Positions 34,782-47,646 of a stretch of DNA of 64,000 bases are shown here, piece by piece (the first letter of the stretch is position 1; the number at the start of each line of letters is the position of its first letter). The DNA lies in contig NC_052614.1 in assembly GCF_016545825.1 (NCBI RefSeq), positions 58,101,864-58,165,863 of the forward strand, in the 5' to 3' direction. The translations under genes and the position numbers were made by a program. Below the pieces are notes generated by a model that worked only from the letters and a program-made list of their open reading frames with translations, was not told the DNA's origin and did not search any database. Source of the DNA: Eucalyptus grandis (lineage: Eukaryota; Streptophyta; Magnoliopsida; Myrtales; Myrtaceae).

Positions 34782-37447
34782 CTAAAAGGACTCCTCTTCA
34801 CATAAGAAATCCTTGAGGATGCTGTTGAACCGCAGCGGGTCTTCAATCTGCGGCACGTGCGCCGTGTTCTCCATCACCTCCAGCTTCACCTTCTTCCCCA
34901 AAAGCCTGAAAGAGAAAAAATCAAATTTGTTTCCTTCCTAAATCACATCGGCTTCAATTTCTAATTCGATCAAAGAAATTTGATTTTAGGGTGGCTAAAT
35001 TAAACTAGAAATTTTAATGAAGCTGATAGACGTGTTAGTCTGATTGGGTCGTGATTAACGTAATCGACACATCTCATTCTTCAAACTAGAAGTTTAATGA
35101 AGCAATAGGTATATTGATCTGATCAGGGGTCCACAATCGACGTGACCCAACAGTCTCCTAACTTTGAACTAGAAATTTAATGAAGTGATAAATATGTTGC
35201 GTAGAGCATACGTACTCCTTGAGTTCAGTTGCCATTCGCAATGGGAATAATTGGTCATGGTCTCCCCAGATCAACAGCACATCCTGTCATAGTGGGACAA
35301 TTTGAGATTAGTGATCCATTGGAGACATGTGAAAAAAGGGCAGCTAAATATGTTATTTGAAAAAATTCTATTGTTCCATCTAACAAAATGGGTTTTCCTG
35401 TTCCTGTCCCGGTAGATTTCTAAAAGAGTCGTTGGTAAGTGTTAAAAAGCTGTTAATCGAAAAATTGCCCGTCGCTTGATCTTCCTATTTATTGTGGAAA
35501 ACCTACCGATATTTTATGAAATCACAAACTCTTGTTTTGCAAATTTTGTCTTTCTTAACAATGTTCTTAGCTTTACCAACTCTTACGTGAATTTATCAAT
35601 ATTTATTTGAGTGACATGCTAATCTTACATCGGCAATTTCACATCATAGTTAGTATATTCGGAGAGTTCGGTAAGTTATGCAAATAAAAATTGACCAGCT
35701 AATGCCAAAATTGTTAATTGATAAACTATGCAAAAAAGTGTTGGCAAATTCATGAAAGTGCAATAAATTTCCAACAATTTATTTGGAAAAAGTCATCAGA
35801 CAATTTTTCAATATAAGTAACAGTAAGATACATACACACACATATATATGTGGGTGTGTGTGTGTGTGTGTGTGTCTTGAGGTTATGGGGGTAAATTACC
35901 TGTTGAAGAGCAGAAATGCCAGGGTCCTCCTCTCTTCCAAGGGTCAATCCCTTGAGAAGCTCTATCTTTTCCTCCCTTTTTTCCGTATATAATCTCTGCA
36001 ATTTAACGAGTCACTAATCAAACCCACCTCTACATTATGGACTTTATATCACATCATATGAATCTAAAAGTAAATCAAATTTTCTTTTTTTTCCCCAATT
36101 ATTCGTCCTTTCTTCCTCATTGCCAAAAGACGACAAAGATTAAGAGAAAAAGCATTCATGGAGTAGGAAAATGCACATTTAGGGGCGTCAATCTTTGCAT
36201 GCACATTATCCTTTTGTGAGTCCATCCAAAATAGTCCTGAGAGAGCGACAATTTCAAGTGAGATTCCAAGCAAGACACCATGGTCCCCAGCTTTTAAGGG
36301 ATGATTCTCAGAGGAACTCTCCTAGCAATTTCCTTCAAGAAGGTACAAACCCTTACTCTCTTATCTCACCAGAAGGTGGTGCAAACTCCATAGCCAGATG
36401 ATTTCTGAGCTAACTTTAGTTAATGAAACCTTGAGCCATGATGCTTTTAGCTTGTATTGAATGTCATCTTACCCACCTTGAATTGAAGCTTATCTACCTT
36501 TTAGATCCAACAAGACTGATGAAGTCGCGACTCGCCGACACGGGGTTCGCAAGACTATGTCACGTTATTTACTTGGAGAAGCGAAAAACAGATAAAAAAC
36601 TATCGAAACTTAAGAGTCTTGGCTAGCCACCTCGCTCGATTATGAAGCTTGAACACGCCTTTTCTTCTTTCACCTAATCGCTTATACTTCTATATCTGTG
36701 ACTAATGTTGGGTGATAGAACAATGGAATAGTATATTGATAACAAAGTATAGAAAAGCGAGGATGAATGAAACGAGTTTCTCGGAGAATCAGAGGAGGAA
36801 ACTGCACTCACATTGATGAACTCGTTCAAAACGAAATCCGGCACCATGTGCGCAATGCGCTTGTACACGGCCAGATCCATCAGCGTCCTCAGGTTCGCAG
36901 CGGTTTCCGGCAACATGAGGTCCTCGATGTTCTCTAGCTTGGCCCTCCCCAACAACTGCTCGTTGTCTCCCTTCTTCATGTTGACCCCCGAGCTCGCGAT
37001 CACCACCTTCCTGATCCTCTCGGGCCACATCTGCGCCACGTGGTACGCTACGAACCCGCCATAGCTCGTCCCCACAACGTGGAACCTCTGTAAATTCAAC
37101 TTGTCAGCGAGCTTCGCCACGGCGGCTGCCTGGAAGACCTCGGTCCTCTCGGCGGACCTCGTGGTGGAGCCGCCGAAGAAGATCAAGTCCGGGACGTAGA
37201 CATCGAAGTGAGGGACGAGGCATTGGACCTGCTTCCTCCATTGCCAGAGACCCACGGGGCCGAACCCGTGGATCAACATGACGGGAGTTTTCCGGGCGGT
37301 TTCTTCGGGGTTCGGGCCCCAGAACCGGACAGTGGTCTCATCGTCAAGCTTCAGGGTTTGTTGCGAGAGGCCGGCGTTGGCAAAGCAGCGGCGGAGATAG
37401 GTCTCATACAAGGTGACAAAGCTGAGGAAGGGTGGTATGTTTAGCAT
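34782..37447 (-). CDS. Alpha/beta hydrolase fold protein, paralogue B (4 exons)
   Basis: Paralogue of the neighbouring hydrolase, in the same orientation and with the same splice phases. Exons in gene order: 37447-36812, 35995-35900, 35283-35216, 34905-34782, total 924 nt, 307 aa, a usual length for this plant family. Motifs: HGFG (60-63), nucleophile Ser128 in GTSYGG, Asp254 in GDHDQLFP, His283 in TAHVPQ; the C-terminus ends EEESF. The triad is complete, so it should be an active hydrolase or esterase; substrate unknown. Exon 2 and exon 3 have the same lengths (96 and 68 nt) as in paralogue A, so the pair arose by tandem duplication. It lacks A's GP-rich and Ala/Gly-rich inserts. The start is supported by conservation with A. 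Confidence 0.93.
35852..35876. repeat. (GT)n microsatellite in hydrolase B intron
   Basis: A run of about a dozen TG units, preceded by ACACACACATATATATG. It lies in the intron between exons 2 and 3 of paralogue B. It forms a short AC/TG inverted symmetry around the ATATAT centre. Confidence 0.85.
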
Positions 37448-38512
37448 TTTTGTTCAAGAGTGTTCGTGAAGACTGCTAAGAAAGCCAGGAAGGAGAGGAG
37501 AGGAGAGGGAGGGAGGGAGGAAAGAGAGGGGGGTGGTTCTGGTTTCTTAGGTGAAGAGAGAAGAGAGACGCTGACAGTTTTTACAGTTGCTTTAGGGGAG
37601 ACTTCGTTTGAATTTGAGCCGCTGAGTGCGTACTTTCTAGCTGGTATGCGAGAGGCCCAATTGGCGGATTTCAGCACCAAAGTGGCTGGGCAACCTATGT
37701 TCTCTTTATGTCCTTTCTTTCTGGGTAGGTTAACCTATATTCACACGATCCGAGTGAAATGCAAAAGACACCATGCATCTTATTATTCGACTTTGCATTT
37801 AGAGAAAGAAGATCTTGCCTAAATTCATCCTTAAAGGGCGCATTATCCTTAAACTACGGCAACTGTTTAAAGAACAAGAGACACGAATTTGGCACTGTAC
37901 TATGATTCGTGGGTTTTCCACAAAAGATTCGAGCTTGCCTCTCTCTCTCTCTCTGTGAAAACCCTACGTGCAAGTGCTCGAAGAAAGGGAGGTTTTCTTG
38001 TCGTGTTGATGTTGTATATGCGGGGAGGGTGCGTAGGAAATGAATGGTGGCCGGATGGGTTGGTTTGGTTGGTTCAAATTTCTTTGCTGTATTCGTTCCG
38101 ATGGTGACCCACTGAGCTAACCCCTCTCACCAAACTCTCTCTCTCTTCTCTCTCTCTCTCATCCTGATTTCTTTCTTTTAGGTCTATATGAATGATTCTA
38201 GTTGGCTAGGTCGTCGTTGTTCCACTAGTGCAAAAATGGAGGACATAAATGTTTAACTACTAACTTCACCATTAATTTAAATGAATGGCATTCTGTTGGC
38301 AATAGAAGTATTGGTTTCTTAGATATCGATTGCGTCCCCACTAGAATAAAAAATCATTGACGTAATGAATTGTCCTTTGAGAAGAGCTGAGAGGAATTAT
38401 TGGTCATTGATCTAAGGGAAGAGCAATTGCATTTGAACTTAATTGAAGCAATTTAGAATGTTTGTAGGAGTGAGATGCGACGTTACAGTCACGACACGAC
38501 ATATATTATTAT
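37448..38512 (-). promoter_or_regulatory. Upstream region of hydrolase B and spacer
   Basis: Immediately ahead of the hydrolase B ATG the minus strand is CT-rich (37490-37570), a likely leader. Further CT tracts occur at 37940-37955 and 38130-38160. No TATA box could be assigned with confidence. The small plus-strand frames in this interval show no motifs. Confidence 0.4.
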
Positions 38513-38832
38513 TGGGGTGTAATTCACACTCCCCATCAACCGTGTATGGGTAACACTCCTATGACTCTAGAAGTTGCGCTCATATTTTATTGATAATTTG
38601 AGTTTGGGCTCATAAATATGTATCAAATATATATTTTGTTTGAATATATGTATTCATTTTCTCTTGTAATTTAAGAGATGTGACAAAGAAGTGCGAGATG
38701 CTAATTATAGTAAAACCATCAGCTAGATGTAGCCTTAGTTTAAGGGTGAATCATGATAAAATCATGCATCTCAAATTCCCTTTCTCACTTTTACTCTCTA
38801 TCTTCTTTGTAATTGTGTAGCAAATCCTAACA
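38513..38832 (+). repeat. 5' LTR of copia element
   Basis: Starts TGGGGTGTAATTC and ends CCTAACA. It matches the 3' LTR at 42672-43025 over its length, with shared blocks such as TTTTATTGATAATTTGAGTTTG, TTCTCTTGTA and AATTATAGTAAAA, but with many substitutions and indels. TTATTAT precedes it at 38506-38512. The two LTRs differ enough to indicate an old insertion. Confidence 0.85.
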
Positions 38833-41800
38833 TTTGGTATCAGAGCTTGGTTTGGGGTTAGGATTTCACGATGAAGGGAGATTCAGAAATAAAATCAAAT
38901 CTTGGGAGAATGTCATCATCTTGTCAATCACGGATTGAATTAGAGAAATTCAAAAGAAAGGGTTTTGAGTTATGAAAATTGAAGATGGAGGCTCTCCTCG
39001 TGGACAGAAATCTATGGCATGTGATTGAAGAGGATAAACTTGAGGAAAAATCCAAGGGGAAGTAGAGTGAGGATGAAACAAAGGAATCCGCGTCTATTGA
39101 ATTGAAGGAGTGAAATATTTGCGATCGGAGGATGCAAGGCTTGATCTAGGTATGCCTTGCTAACAACGCCCTGATAAACGTGACTTTTAAGAAGACGGCA
39201 AAAGATGTCTAGACGAAGCTAGAAAACTTTTATTAGAGCAAGTCACTCGTGAACAGATTGTTTCTGCGGAAGTGACCGTACAATGTTTGGATGAGTAAAG
39301 TTGATTCTTTTTCTTATAATTAAATGAGTTTAATATTATTTGTAGGCAATTTGCATTAATCAATGTCAATTTGATTGAGAAAGATAAATCATACACTTTG
39401 CTGTGCTCACTACCGGATTCATGGGAACATATAATTGTTTCTATTGACGTGATATTGGTGTGTTATCCTTTAAGGGTGTTACAATTGCTTTATTATTTGA
39501 GGAGATGAGACGAGCAGGTTTCGATAGTGCAATGCAAGAGGCTCTTTTTGTAAGAGGAAGAAACTATTAAATGATCCAAATCCAGATTTCATCGCAAGAA
39601 TAAGTTTAAAGGAAGATTTAAAAACCGAGATTGATTAGAAATAGCATGTTGGAAGTGCAAAAAGCCTAGACACTTGAAGAAGTATTGCAAAAGTAAAAGT
39701 GTAGGTCCAACGAAGCGAGAGGATGCATCATCCTCTAGTACAAAGAAGGATGATGACAATAGCATGAGAGACATGTATCTCATCTGCAATTTATTGCGGG
39801 TGACCGCAGTACATGGATAATTGATAATTGAGCATCTTTTCACATGATGCCTCATAGAGATTGGTTCTGCTATTATGAGCTATATCAAGGAAGTACAATG
39901 TGAATGAGAGATGATACAATGCTTGATATGATTGGTTGCGGAAAGGTGAAGCTTTTCGATGTGATGGGATAATAAAAAATCTTTTTGATGTGATGCACAT
40001 TCCTAGTCTTACTAGGAATATTATTTCTGTAGGAACTATAGCAAATGCTCGCATTGCTTTCACTAGGGACGAGTACTCATCCAAGTTAACTCGTGGATCT
40101 ATGGCAATCACCAAAGGCAAATGGTATGGAAAATTGTGGAAGTTATTAGTAAACATAGTGATTAGTGGTGATAATTATATCTCATAGTAGATGGAAGAAG
40201 ATCTTTGAATCCATAGGAGGGAGAGCTAAAGGAATTATGAATCTGACTCATAGTGACGTCTTCAATATTACACCTGTAGCATTGTTTGGAAAATCAAGGT
40301 ATTATGTTTCTTTTATTGATGATTATTCCAGATGCATTGGATATATTTTTGGAGGAAAGATGATATATTTGAAAAATTTCGCAAGTTTAAAACTTTGAAA
40401 ATCAATTTGATAAAAAAAATTAAATTTTGCAAATTGACAATAGAGAAGAATTTTATGCAATGAAGTTTGATCAATTCTATGCAACCAATGACACTGTAAG
40501 GCAAAAAATAATGCCTAATTCACCTTAGCATAATGGGGTGGTAGAGAGACTTAGTCGGTCTCTCATGGAAAAAGCAAGAAGTATGTAAAATGTTGCAAAC
40601 TTAGCATATGAATTTTGGGCAAAAGCAGTGGCTATTGCGTGTTATCAAAAGAACAAGTCCCTTACATCAACTTTGAAGCATGAGACACTTTTAAGGCACT
40701 ATTCTGAAATAAGCTAGACAAATCCCATTTTAGGGTGTTTGGTTATGAAGTGTATGTGCACATGCCAAAGGAAAAGAGGAATAGCCTTGAGAGCAAGTCA
40801 GAGAAGTGCATATTCAATGGGTAAAAGGATGGTGTTTAATAGTACAAGCCGTTGAATCCTGATACTAAAGGTATCATCCATTGTAAGGATGTGGTGTTTA
40901 AAGAATCTACAACAAATTAGATTGTTTCACAAGATCTTGAAAAACCACAAACGGTTGAGTTTGATATCGGTTTGAAGGAAGAGACGGAGGTCATACAAGC
41001 TAGATTAGAAAATTCGATATACCCTATTTGCTAGTAATGAAAATTGTGCTATGCCTATTACGAGTAATGATCCAACTACTATCGAGGAAGCAAGAAGTGT
41101 AGAGGATGCCAGACAGTGGGAGAAAGCCATGAAAGATGAGATGGACTCACTAGATAAAAACAAAATGTGAAGTTCAGTAAAACTACTTGCCGATCGTAAG
41201 GCAATCGGATGCAAGTGGGTGTTTAAGAATAAAATATCCACAGATGGAGAGACAAAACGATACGAAACTTATTTGGTTGTGAAGGGATACTCATAGATAG
41301 AGGGAGTCAATTATGGTGAGACTTTTTCTCCTATTGCAAAATTAAATTTTATAACACTTTTTTTATCTGTAGCACCTGCATACAATTTGAAGATAGAGTA
41401 GCTTGATGTAAAAACATCATTCCTCCATGATGACTTAAAGGAGGATATTTTCATGAAATAACCAAAAGGGTTTGTGGTCAATGGACAAGAAGACTTTGTT
41501 TGCAAATTGAATAAGTCTTTGTATGGCTTTGAACAATCTCCAAGGATGTGGTATAAAAAACTTGACTCATATGTATTGAAGTTTGGCTTGTTTGTTGTAA
41601 TTATGATCATTATATTTATGTGAAAAGGTTTGATGATGACTTTATTATCCTAACCTTATATGTTGATAATATGCTGCTCGCTGGGAATAATATAAAAATA
41701 ATTAGCACTGTTGAAGAACTTTTGACAAATAAGTTTGAGATGAAAGATTTAGGCCCAGCAAACTTCATCTTGGGCATGCAGATAAAAAGGGAGTGTGAGA

Positions 41801-42671
41801 ATGGGAAATTGTGGCTAAGTCAATAGAAGTATGTTGAAAGTGTGTTGAAGAAATTCAATATGGTAGACTGTAAACCAATGAAGACCTCATGTCCACAAGT
41901 TCCAAGTTGTAGCATTCTAGTGTCCAAAGATTGAAAAGGAAACTAAAGAGATGACAATGGTCCCATATGCAAGCATAATTGTGAGCTTGATGTATGTTAT
42001 GGTGTGTACTCGTCCAAATATTGCCCAAGCAGTGGTAGTATTAAGTAGACATATGTCCAATCTAAGGAAAAAACATTGGATGGCAACAAAGTGGGTGCTT
42101 TGTCATTTTTGTGGTACATCTGACCTTGAGCTATGTAATGAAGGCACGGAAAGTTCAAAGGAACAACAAGCATTATAATTGAAGTGTTTTGTGGATGCTA
42201 ATTAGGGAGGTGGCATTGATAGCAAGAGGTCACCCAACGGATATGTTATTTCCTTATTAGGTGAAGCTATGAGTTGGATGAGTAAAAAATAGAGCATAAT
42301 TACTTTATCTACCACTGAGGCAAAGTACATGGCCCTTAATCATGTAGTTAAGGAAGTAATTTAGATTCACAAATTATGTAAAGAGCTTAGTTTTACATAA
42401 GGAGAAGTGAAGATTGGGTTTGATAGTCAGAGTGTTATATTTTTGGCTAAGAATTAGATTTCATACAAGAACAAAGCATATCAACATTGAATATCACTTC
42501 ATCCAAGAGAAAGTGGAACAGAGCGGAAAAAAACCGTAGTGCTGAAGAAAATTGACACAAAAGTGAATAGTATAGATTTTTTTGACCAAGTCAATGAGTG
42601 CATAAAAGTTTGAATGATGTACAATCGTATTGGTTTAAAGAAGCATGTGAAGTATTCACCAACTGGGAGAA
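38833..42671 (+). pseudogene. Internal region of a decayed Ty1/copia retrotransposon (gag-pol remnant)
   Basis: The primer-binding site TGGTATCAGAGC (38835-38846) is complementary to initiator tRNA-Met, directly after the 5' LTR. In order on the plus strand: a gag zinc knuckle of the CX2CX4HX4C form (about 39647-39689); a protease-like WIIDN...HMMPH patch (about 39817) interrupted by a stop; integrase core phrases HSDVF and FIDDYSR (about 40250-40335) and NGVVERL (about 40535); reverse transcriptase with KWVFKNK and ETFSPIAKL (about 41215-41345), SLYGFEQSPRMWY (about 41518) and YVDN in place of YVDD (about 41660); and an RNase H phrase LSTTEAKYMAL (about 42308). This order is copia, with integrase before RT. 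Many stops and frameshifts mean it cannot be autonomous. A purine tract GGGAGAA precedes the 3' LTR. Confidence 0.9.
38835..38846 (+). other. Primer-binding site (initiator tRNA-Met type)
   Basis: TGGTATCAGAGC lies two bases after the 5' LTR end, the standard minus-strand primer site of copia-type plant retrotransposons. Confidence 0.9.
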
Positions 42672-43025
42672 TGAGGGTATGGTTCATACGCCCCATCAAT
42701 TGTGTAAAGGCAATGTCTCATGAGACTTTAGAGGTTGAGCTCATGAATAGTTAGTAAATATATGTATATCATATTTTTATATTTTATTGATAATTTGAGT
42801 TTGGACTATTGTATTTATTAAATACATATATATACTGTTTGAATATATATTCTTTTTCTCTTGTAGTTTGAGAAATATAACATAGAGGTGCGATGTGTTA
42901 ATTATAGTAAAATTCTTAGTTGGACATAGTCCTAGTTCAAGAGTGAATCAAGATAAAACCTTGCCTCTCAAATTCTCTTGCTTTTACTCTTCATTTTCTT
43001 TGTGATTGTGCGGTGAACCCTAACA
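42672..43025 (+). repeat. 3' LTR of copia element
   Basis: Begins TGAGGGTATGG right after the purine tract CTGGGAGAA and ends CCCTAACA. The following seven bases TTATTAT (43026-43032) equal the seven bases before the 5' LTR. This is consistent with a 5-bp target-site duplication in low-complexity DNA. Confidence 0.85.
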
Positions 43026-43032
43026 TTATTAT

Positions 43033-43967
43033 TAGACTAATTTTGAAGGAGGAGTTAGTTTCCAATTGTGTGCCATTGTCCATTGAGAGATAGTTTAGGA
43101 TTCTAGGATTGCATTTCGTTTAGATTTTCATGTGTTTCATTTTGGCTAATTAGTGATTTGAGGTTTGGTACTTCTCACATTTCATGGACGTGCAACGTGC
43201 TTGAGCGATTCAAGTTTTGCATGAGGATTGGAATTTGAATCTTGTTTAACCATTCAAGTTTGAATTCTATTTCATGATCAGCATGTTTGACCTTTACTCG
43301 TGATACTCTCAGGAAATCTAGTTGCTTAGATCAAGCTAGTTCCCACTTCAACTTGTTCTATGGTTGCTGTATGCTCCTTGAAGCATTTTCTGGTGCAAGC
43401 TCTTAATGGCTTGACATTAGAGCCTTAACACATGTTGCCCAAGTATCACTATGCATATTCAAGCGTCCTTTGAGTCCAACTCAATGCCACATCTTATCAA
43501 ACAAATAATCAAATCATAAACATATAGTTTGGATCATTTTGAAGCCTATTCATGATGAAGCATAGTGTTTTGGGGATCCATTCTGATGTCGTTGAATCGA
43601 GCTAAAAAGTCTCCATTAATTTTTTGGGTCCTTCATCACCACACCCATCTTGAATGTCCCAATCATCTCCTCTATCTAGACTGACAGAAACTTTGGAAGA
43701 TTGGCCCATATGCTATATCACCTACACTGTGTTTTCTGCTGCAAATTGTATAGGGGCAAGCAATCCCTCAACGCCCTTGTAATTTTACCTTGTTTCGGGT
43801 TTGGTATATGTTGTCTTTCTCGTTGTTGCCTAGAGGCAAATGCAACAACACTAGGGCTAGTTGATTTTCCTTGTGTCGGCCTTTGATCTCTTTTTCCTCA
43901 TCCTTGCAGGTGTTTCCATTGACATGAATCTCAATATTGACTGATAATTAGTGGCGGTTTTATCGAA
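43033..43967. other. Intergenic spacer after the copia element
   Basis: No gene, RNA gene or repeat terminus recognised. A single open frame at 43701-43886 is Cys-rich but short and unsupported. Confidence 0.35.
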
Positions 43968-44536
43968 ATAAGTATACTAGAAGTGCCAAAATTTATATAT
44001 GATACTCATTTTAGTGCCGAAAGTTTTCGATGGCTCATTTAAGTGCTAAATTGGAGAAAAGTGATCACTTAAGTGTCAATGGAGAGAAATTCCGGCCAAA
44101 TTGATTATGTGTTATTTATAATTAAAATTTTGATATGAATTGGCAATTTTTTTAGAAATTCCAATCTACGTGGCATTTCCATGTGACATGCTTGGCACTG
44201 AAGGGTCGTTTTTTTTTAACAACAAATAGCACTGAAGTGATCTTTTTAAATAAACTTTGGCACTCAAATAATCACTTTAAATAAAATTTGACATTTAAAT
44301 GATCACTATTTACAACTTTTGGACAACGTCTACTGACTAGGCATGTTGGCAAGCCACGTAAGACTAAGAAATTAATAAAATATAGTCACGTCAAATTGCC
44401 AACTATCCAAACCAAAATTAACACTTAAATGATCTCTTTTTTTTTTTAAAAGTAACACTTAAGTGATCCGAAAAATAAAAACTCTAACATTAAAATGAGC
44501 GTCGTACATAACTTTTGGCACTTCTAATGTACTTAT
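43968..44536. mobile_element. Foldback element with long terminal inverted repeats
   Basis: The left end ATAAGTATACTAGAAGTGCC (43968) is matched by the complement of the right end (ATAAGTACATTAGAAGTGCC, ending at 44536). Similarity runs on through CAAAA, TTAT and CTCATTTTA for about 60 bases. Internal short repeats of CACTTAAGTG and AAGTGATC form are scattered on both arms. Non-coding; no convincing target-site duplication, so the family is unresolved. Confidence 0.6.
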
Positions 44537-47500
44537 CTTCAATTTTATTGTTCCAAGCCCTTCTATACATGTGGGCTGATTTTCCTTCTTCTCCGACATT
44601 TTGGTTGGCCTTCTTAGTGACAGCCAGGGGCCTCATACTTATGGATTACGGTGATCTGTTTCACATCGGCCACCGTCAAGGTGGTCGAGGAGCACTTTGA
44701 CCCCGACCGCGGGCGGCGGCAGTGGGACGGAAAACATGGAAGCGATAAGGGCAAGGAGCTACCAGAATTAGCGCACCCGCAGTACAGTCTACGATCGTTT
44801 AGACAGCCCATTTGTGATACGTTGCTCGTATTTAGAACTTTGAGAGTTTCTGCTCTTCATTATGATGAAAACTGCGTGGCTTAGAAAACTCTCATATTCC
44901 GAGTATTAAGTACCAATTTCGAGCTCGCGGTATTTTATTGGTCATACCAATTTGTGTGAAGATTATTACGCAAACTGCCCTGGATTAGGGCCGCTGACAC
45001 AGATCAAGTTAAAGTCCCGAGACCCTCGACTTAACCTGTTTATGGGGTTCGGGGATGTTCCCTCGGCCACCAAGTAGTCAAAATTCAGCCTTTGCCCCGT
45101 TGTTTTTCTGCCAAAAGTAGTGAAAATGTTCTCCGAATTGATAAATAAAGCTATAAATATCATCGATAAGCTTTAATTATTAATGTTGGTAAACAGCAGG
45201 CAACTAGCTGATGATCTGCTGATAACTCTTTTCATATTTGACTGCTTTCAAGGGAAAAGAAAACGAAAGGCCCATACTATTTTATGACGCCAGGGCTTGG
45301 GTATGAAGGCCTATAAGGTGGCTGAGGTCCCGGATCGCCTGGTTTATGTATGGAGATCAAAACACCAATATTATATATATAAAGCTAGACATGAGTAGGT
45401 CTTTATACTACTCCCCGGCAATGACGGGGCGTCCTTGGGGAGTCTTCCCCTGGTGGGGCGTCAGCCGAGCTGGGCAGACCCGGCATGCATAGGTTCCCCT
45501 CCGGGTGTAAAACATAGAGGGGTAGAGGCAGCTCTCGTGCCTCGATAAATATAGCGGCTGGGCTTAACGTTTGTAAGATTGGTCCTTAGCATGACCTTAA
45601 ACTGCTACGCTTATCGGAGTCAACTTCAAGCGTAAAATGGCGTAATGATAAACCGCCGGGGGTTAAATGGTTAAACCAAAATAATCCCTCGGGCCTGATT
45701 CTCACGATGAGGCCGCTAGGTGAAACATCCTAGACGCCCTGTGGTTATGTATAAAGCAGGAGTTGAGAGAACGTTCGTTCACTGTGTTTATCACGTAGGA
45801 GTTCACTTTACCCCTAAAATTGCCATATGCCAAAGCAAGCGGTATAGTTTGATCGTGCGACCCACGTTTGATGGGCAAATTGTCCAAAAAGGTGCATTCG
45901 AATATGTTGACACTCTTTTGACCACAAAAAGAATATGTTGATATTCTTCTTAGCCAAAGCCTGAATTGATGGAAAATATTTTAGAGAGCCCTTTTTGTGA
46001 GTTTTTTTTTTATATTCCTTCTTCGGCCAAAGTGATAATTGGAATATCTACTTTCCAAGTAAAGGCGTTTGAGATTCTTCACTATCCAATATACCTACAG
46101 CTCCAAAAATATTTGATCGTTGTTGCAAATCATATCATCGGCCAATATCATGCGCGGCGAGCTAAAATGCTCCATAGAACATTCATTTGGTCGAGTTCGA
46201 TTAGATAAAATTTTGGAAAAGTGACTTAGGAGCTTAACCCACGAGACATTGCACCATTGAATGTCATAGCAACTGCGTTTAAATTAAGAATTATTCAATG
46301 AGTATGTAACATCAGTGAAGTACACCTAAATCATCATATCTGATGATATAAATCTATCTATAAGTTGTTGAGACTTGTCTTCCAGGAAAATTTATAAATA
46401 ATATGGTTTGTGACAATCGCTTTCTCCTTTGGAGAATCATATCCAGTCAATAAAAATTATTGAACCGTCAAAGATCAATCCGAAACCAAAGTCGCACCAA
46501 CTCTATCCTATCGTCTCTCTTGGGGACCCGGTTGGATATTTATAGAAGAGACAATCATGGACGGGTCAATATCCATCTTGATGGAAGTTACTAAACTTCA
46601 AAGCAATTGATACCTTTAAAATAAAAAGATACCAACGCGATGACCTCATGTAGGTGCCCCCTCGCGCGTTGCAAAATGCTATGATCATGATGTACCAACT
46701 CTTAAAGAAAAGCGACTTTTCGAAAAAAAAAAAATCATTTCAATAGATTTTCTTAACTTTGCCACGTGACTGTCTAGTAATCTAAGGTGAATTAATATTG
46801 ATTTATACAGCAACGATCGATATATGCAAAGTGACCTAGCTAACCATAGATGCACATTTAAGTAAACAAGCCTAAATTTATTTGTTTTATTTGAACTAAC
46901 CAGATGACATTTCTCGCCAATGCATCAACTCAATCGATCACCCGACGAGAAAAGGAGGCTCTATGATAGATACGATAGATTGATAAGCACCATGGCTGAT
47001 CCGACGAAAGATTTCTACCAAGTCGGCGTCACGACTTCGGTTTTCTCTACCGTTTTTGTACTCGTTTTCCGATGCACATGGGTCTTAAAACTGGACATGT
47101 CCCCACTCGCACGGTCGCACCAGCTGTTTCTGAGGTGCCCACAAGTCATGCGCGTGAGCCGAGAGTACCTAATGATTTTCCGACCTTATATTCGTCTTTT
47201 GGTCCGATGATGCCTCTGAAAAAAACCACATGCCCTAATGTAAAATGGGCTCCATCTTGTCTAGGCATGTTTATTATATCATGGAAGAAAAACTCCAAAG
47301 CCTTAGTGGGACAGAGAGAGAGGAGTACCATGATGATACGTGGTCATCGGGACCACCATGAAAATTCTCCCTCAAATCATTTCTCAGTTCTTCATGGGGT
47401 ATGCTGTCGCATTACGCAATTGAGAAGAAAACAACCATCTGATTCGCAAAGAGGAACTCGTTCTCTATTGCAATCCTTAATGATTCAATCGGTTTTTTTT

Positions 47501-47646
47501 TTTTTCACGCAGAAGGCTAGCGCCGGACTCCGTCGACCGCCGATGCCGCGGCAGTCGAGTTATTTGGACTTAAATACTAGATACTTGAATTGCCTAGGCA
47601 GAATCGGCGACGTTTACCTGCAATTCCGGCTCGATTTGCAGGGTCT
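44537..47646. other. Repeat-derived spacer with a GC-rich unexplained block (44960-45720)
   Basis: Contains a GC-rich patch (44660-44790) with open frames on both strands, then the 44960-45720 block described under findings. The rest is AT-rich. Open frames 45702-45941, 46920-47210 and 47072-47650 have no recognisable domains. No functional gene could be supported. Confidence 0.4.

Noticed and set aside
44515..44884. Open frames near 44515-44884 with a GC-rich patch
   Set aside because: Protein-like in places but with frames on both strands, no start or splice context and no family I recognise.
45690..45750. Hammerhead-ribozyme-like phrase (GATGAGG...GTGAAAC)
   Set aside because: The CUGAUGA core is not intact and no flanking stem III or cleavage triplet fits, so a retrozyme is not supported.
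46920..47210. Possible small protein starting MHQLNRSPDEKRR
   Set aside because: Not recognised, no homologous exon next to it, and ends in unrelated sequence; insufficient to call a gene or fragment.
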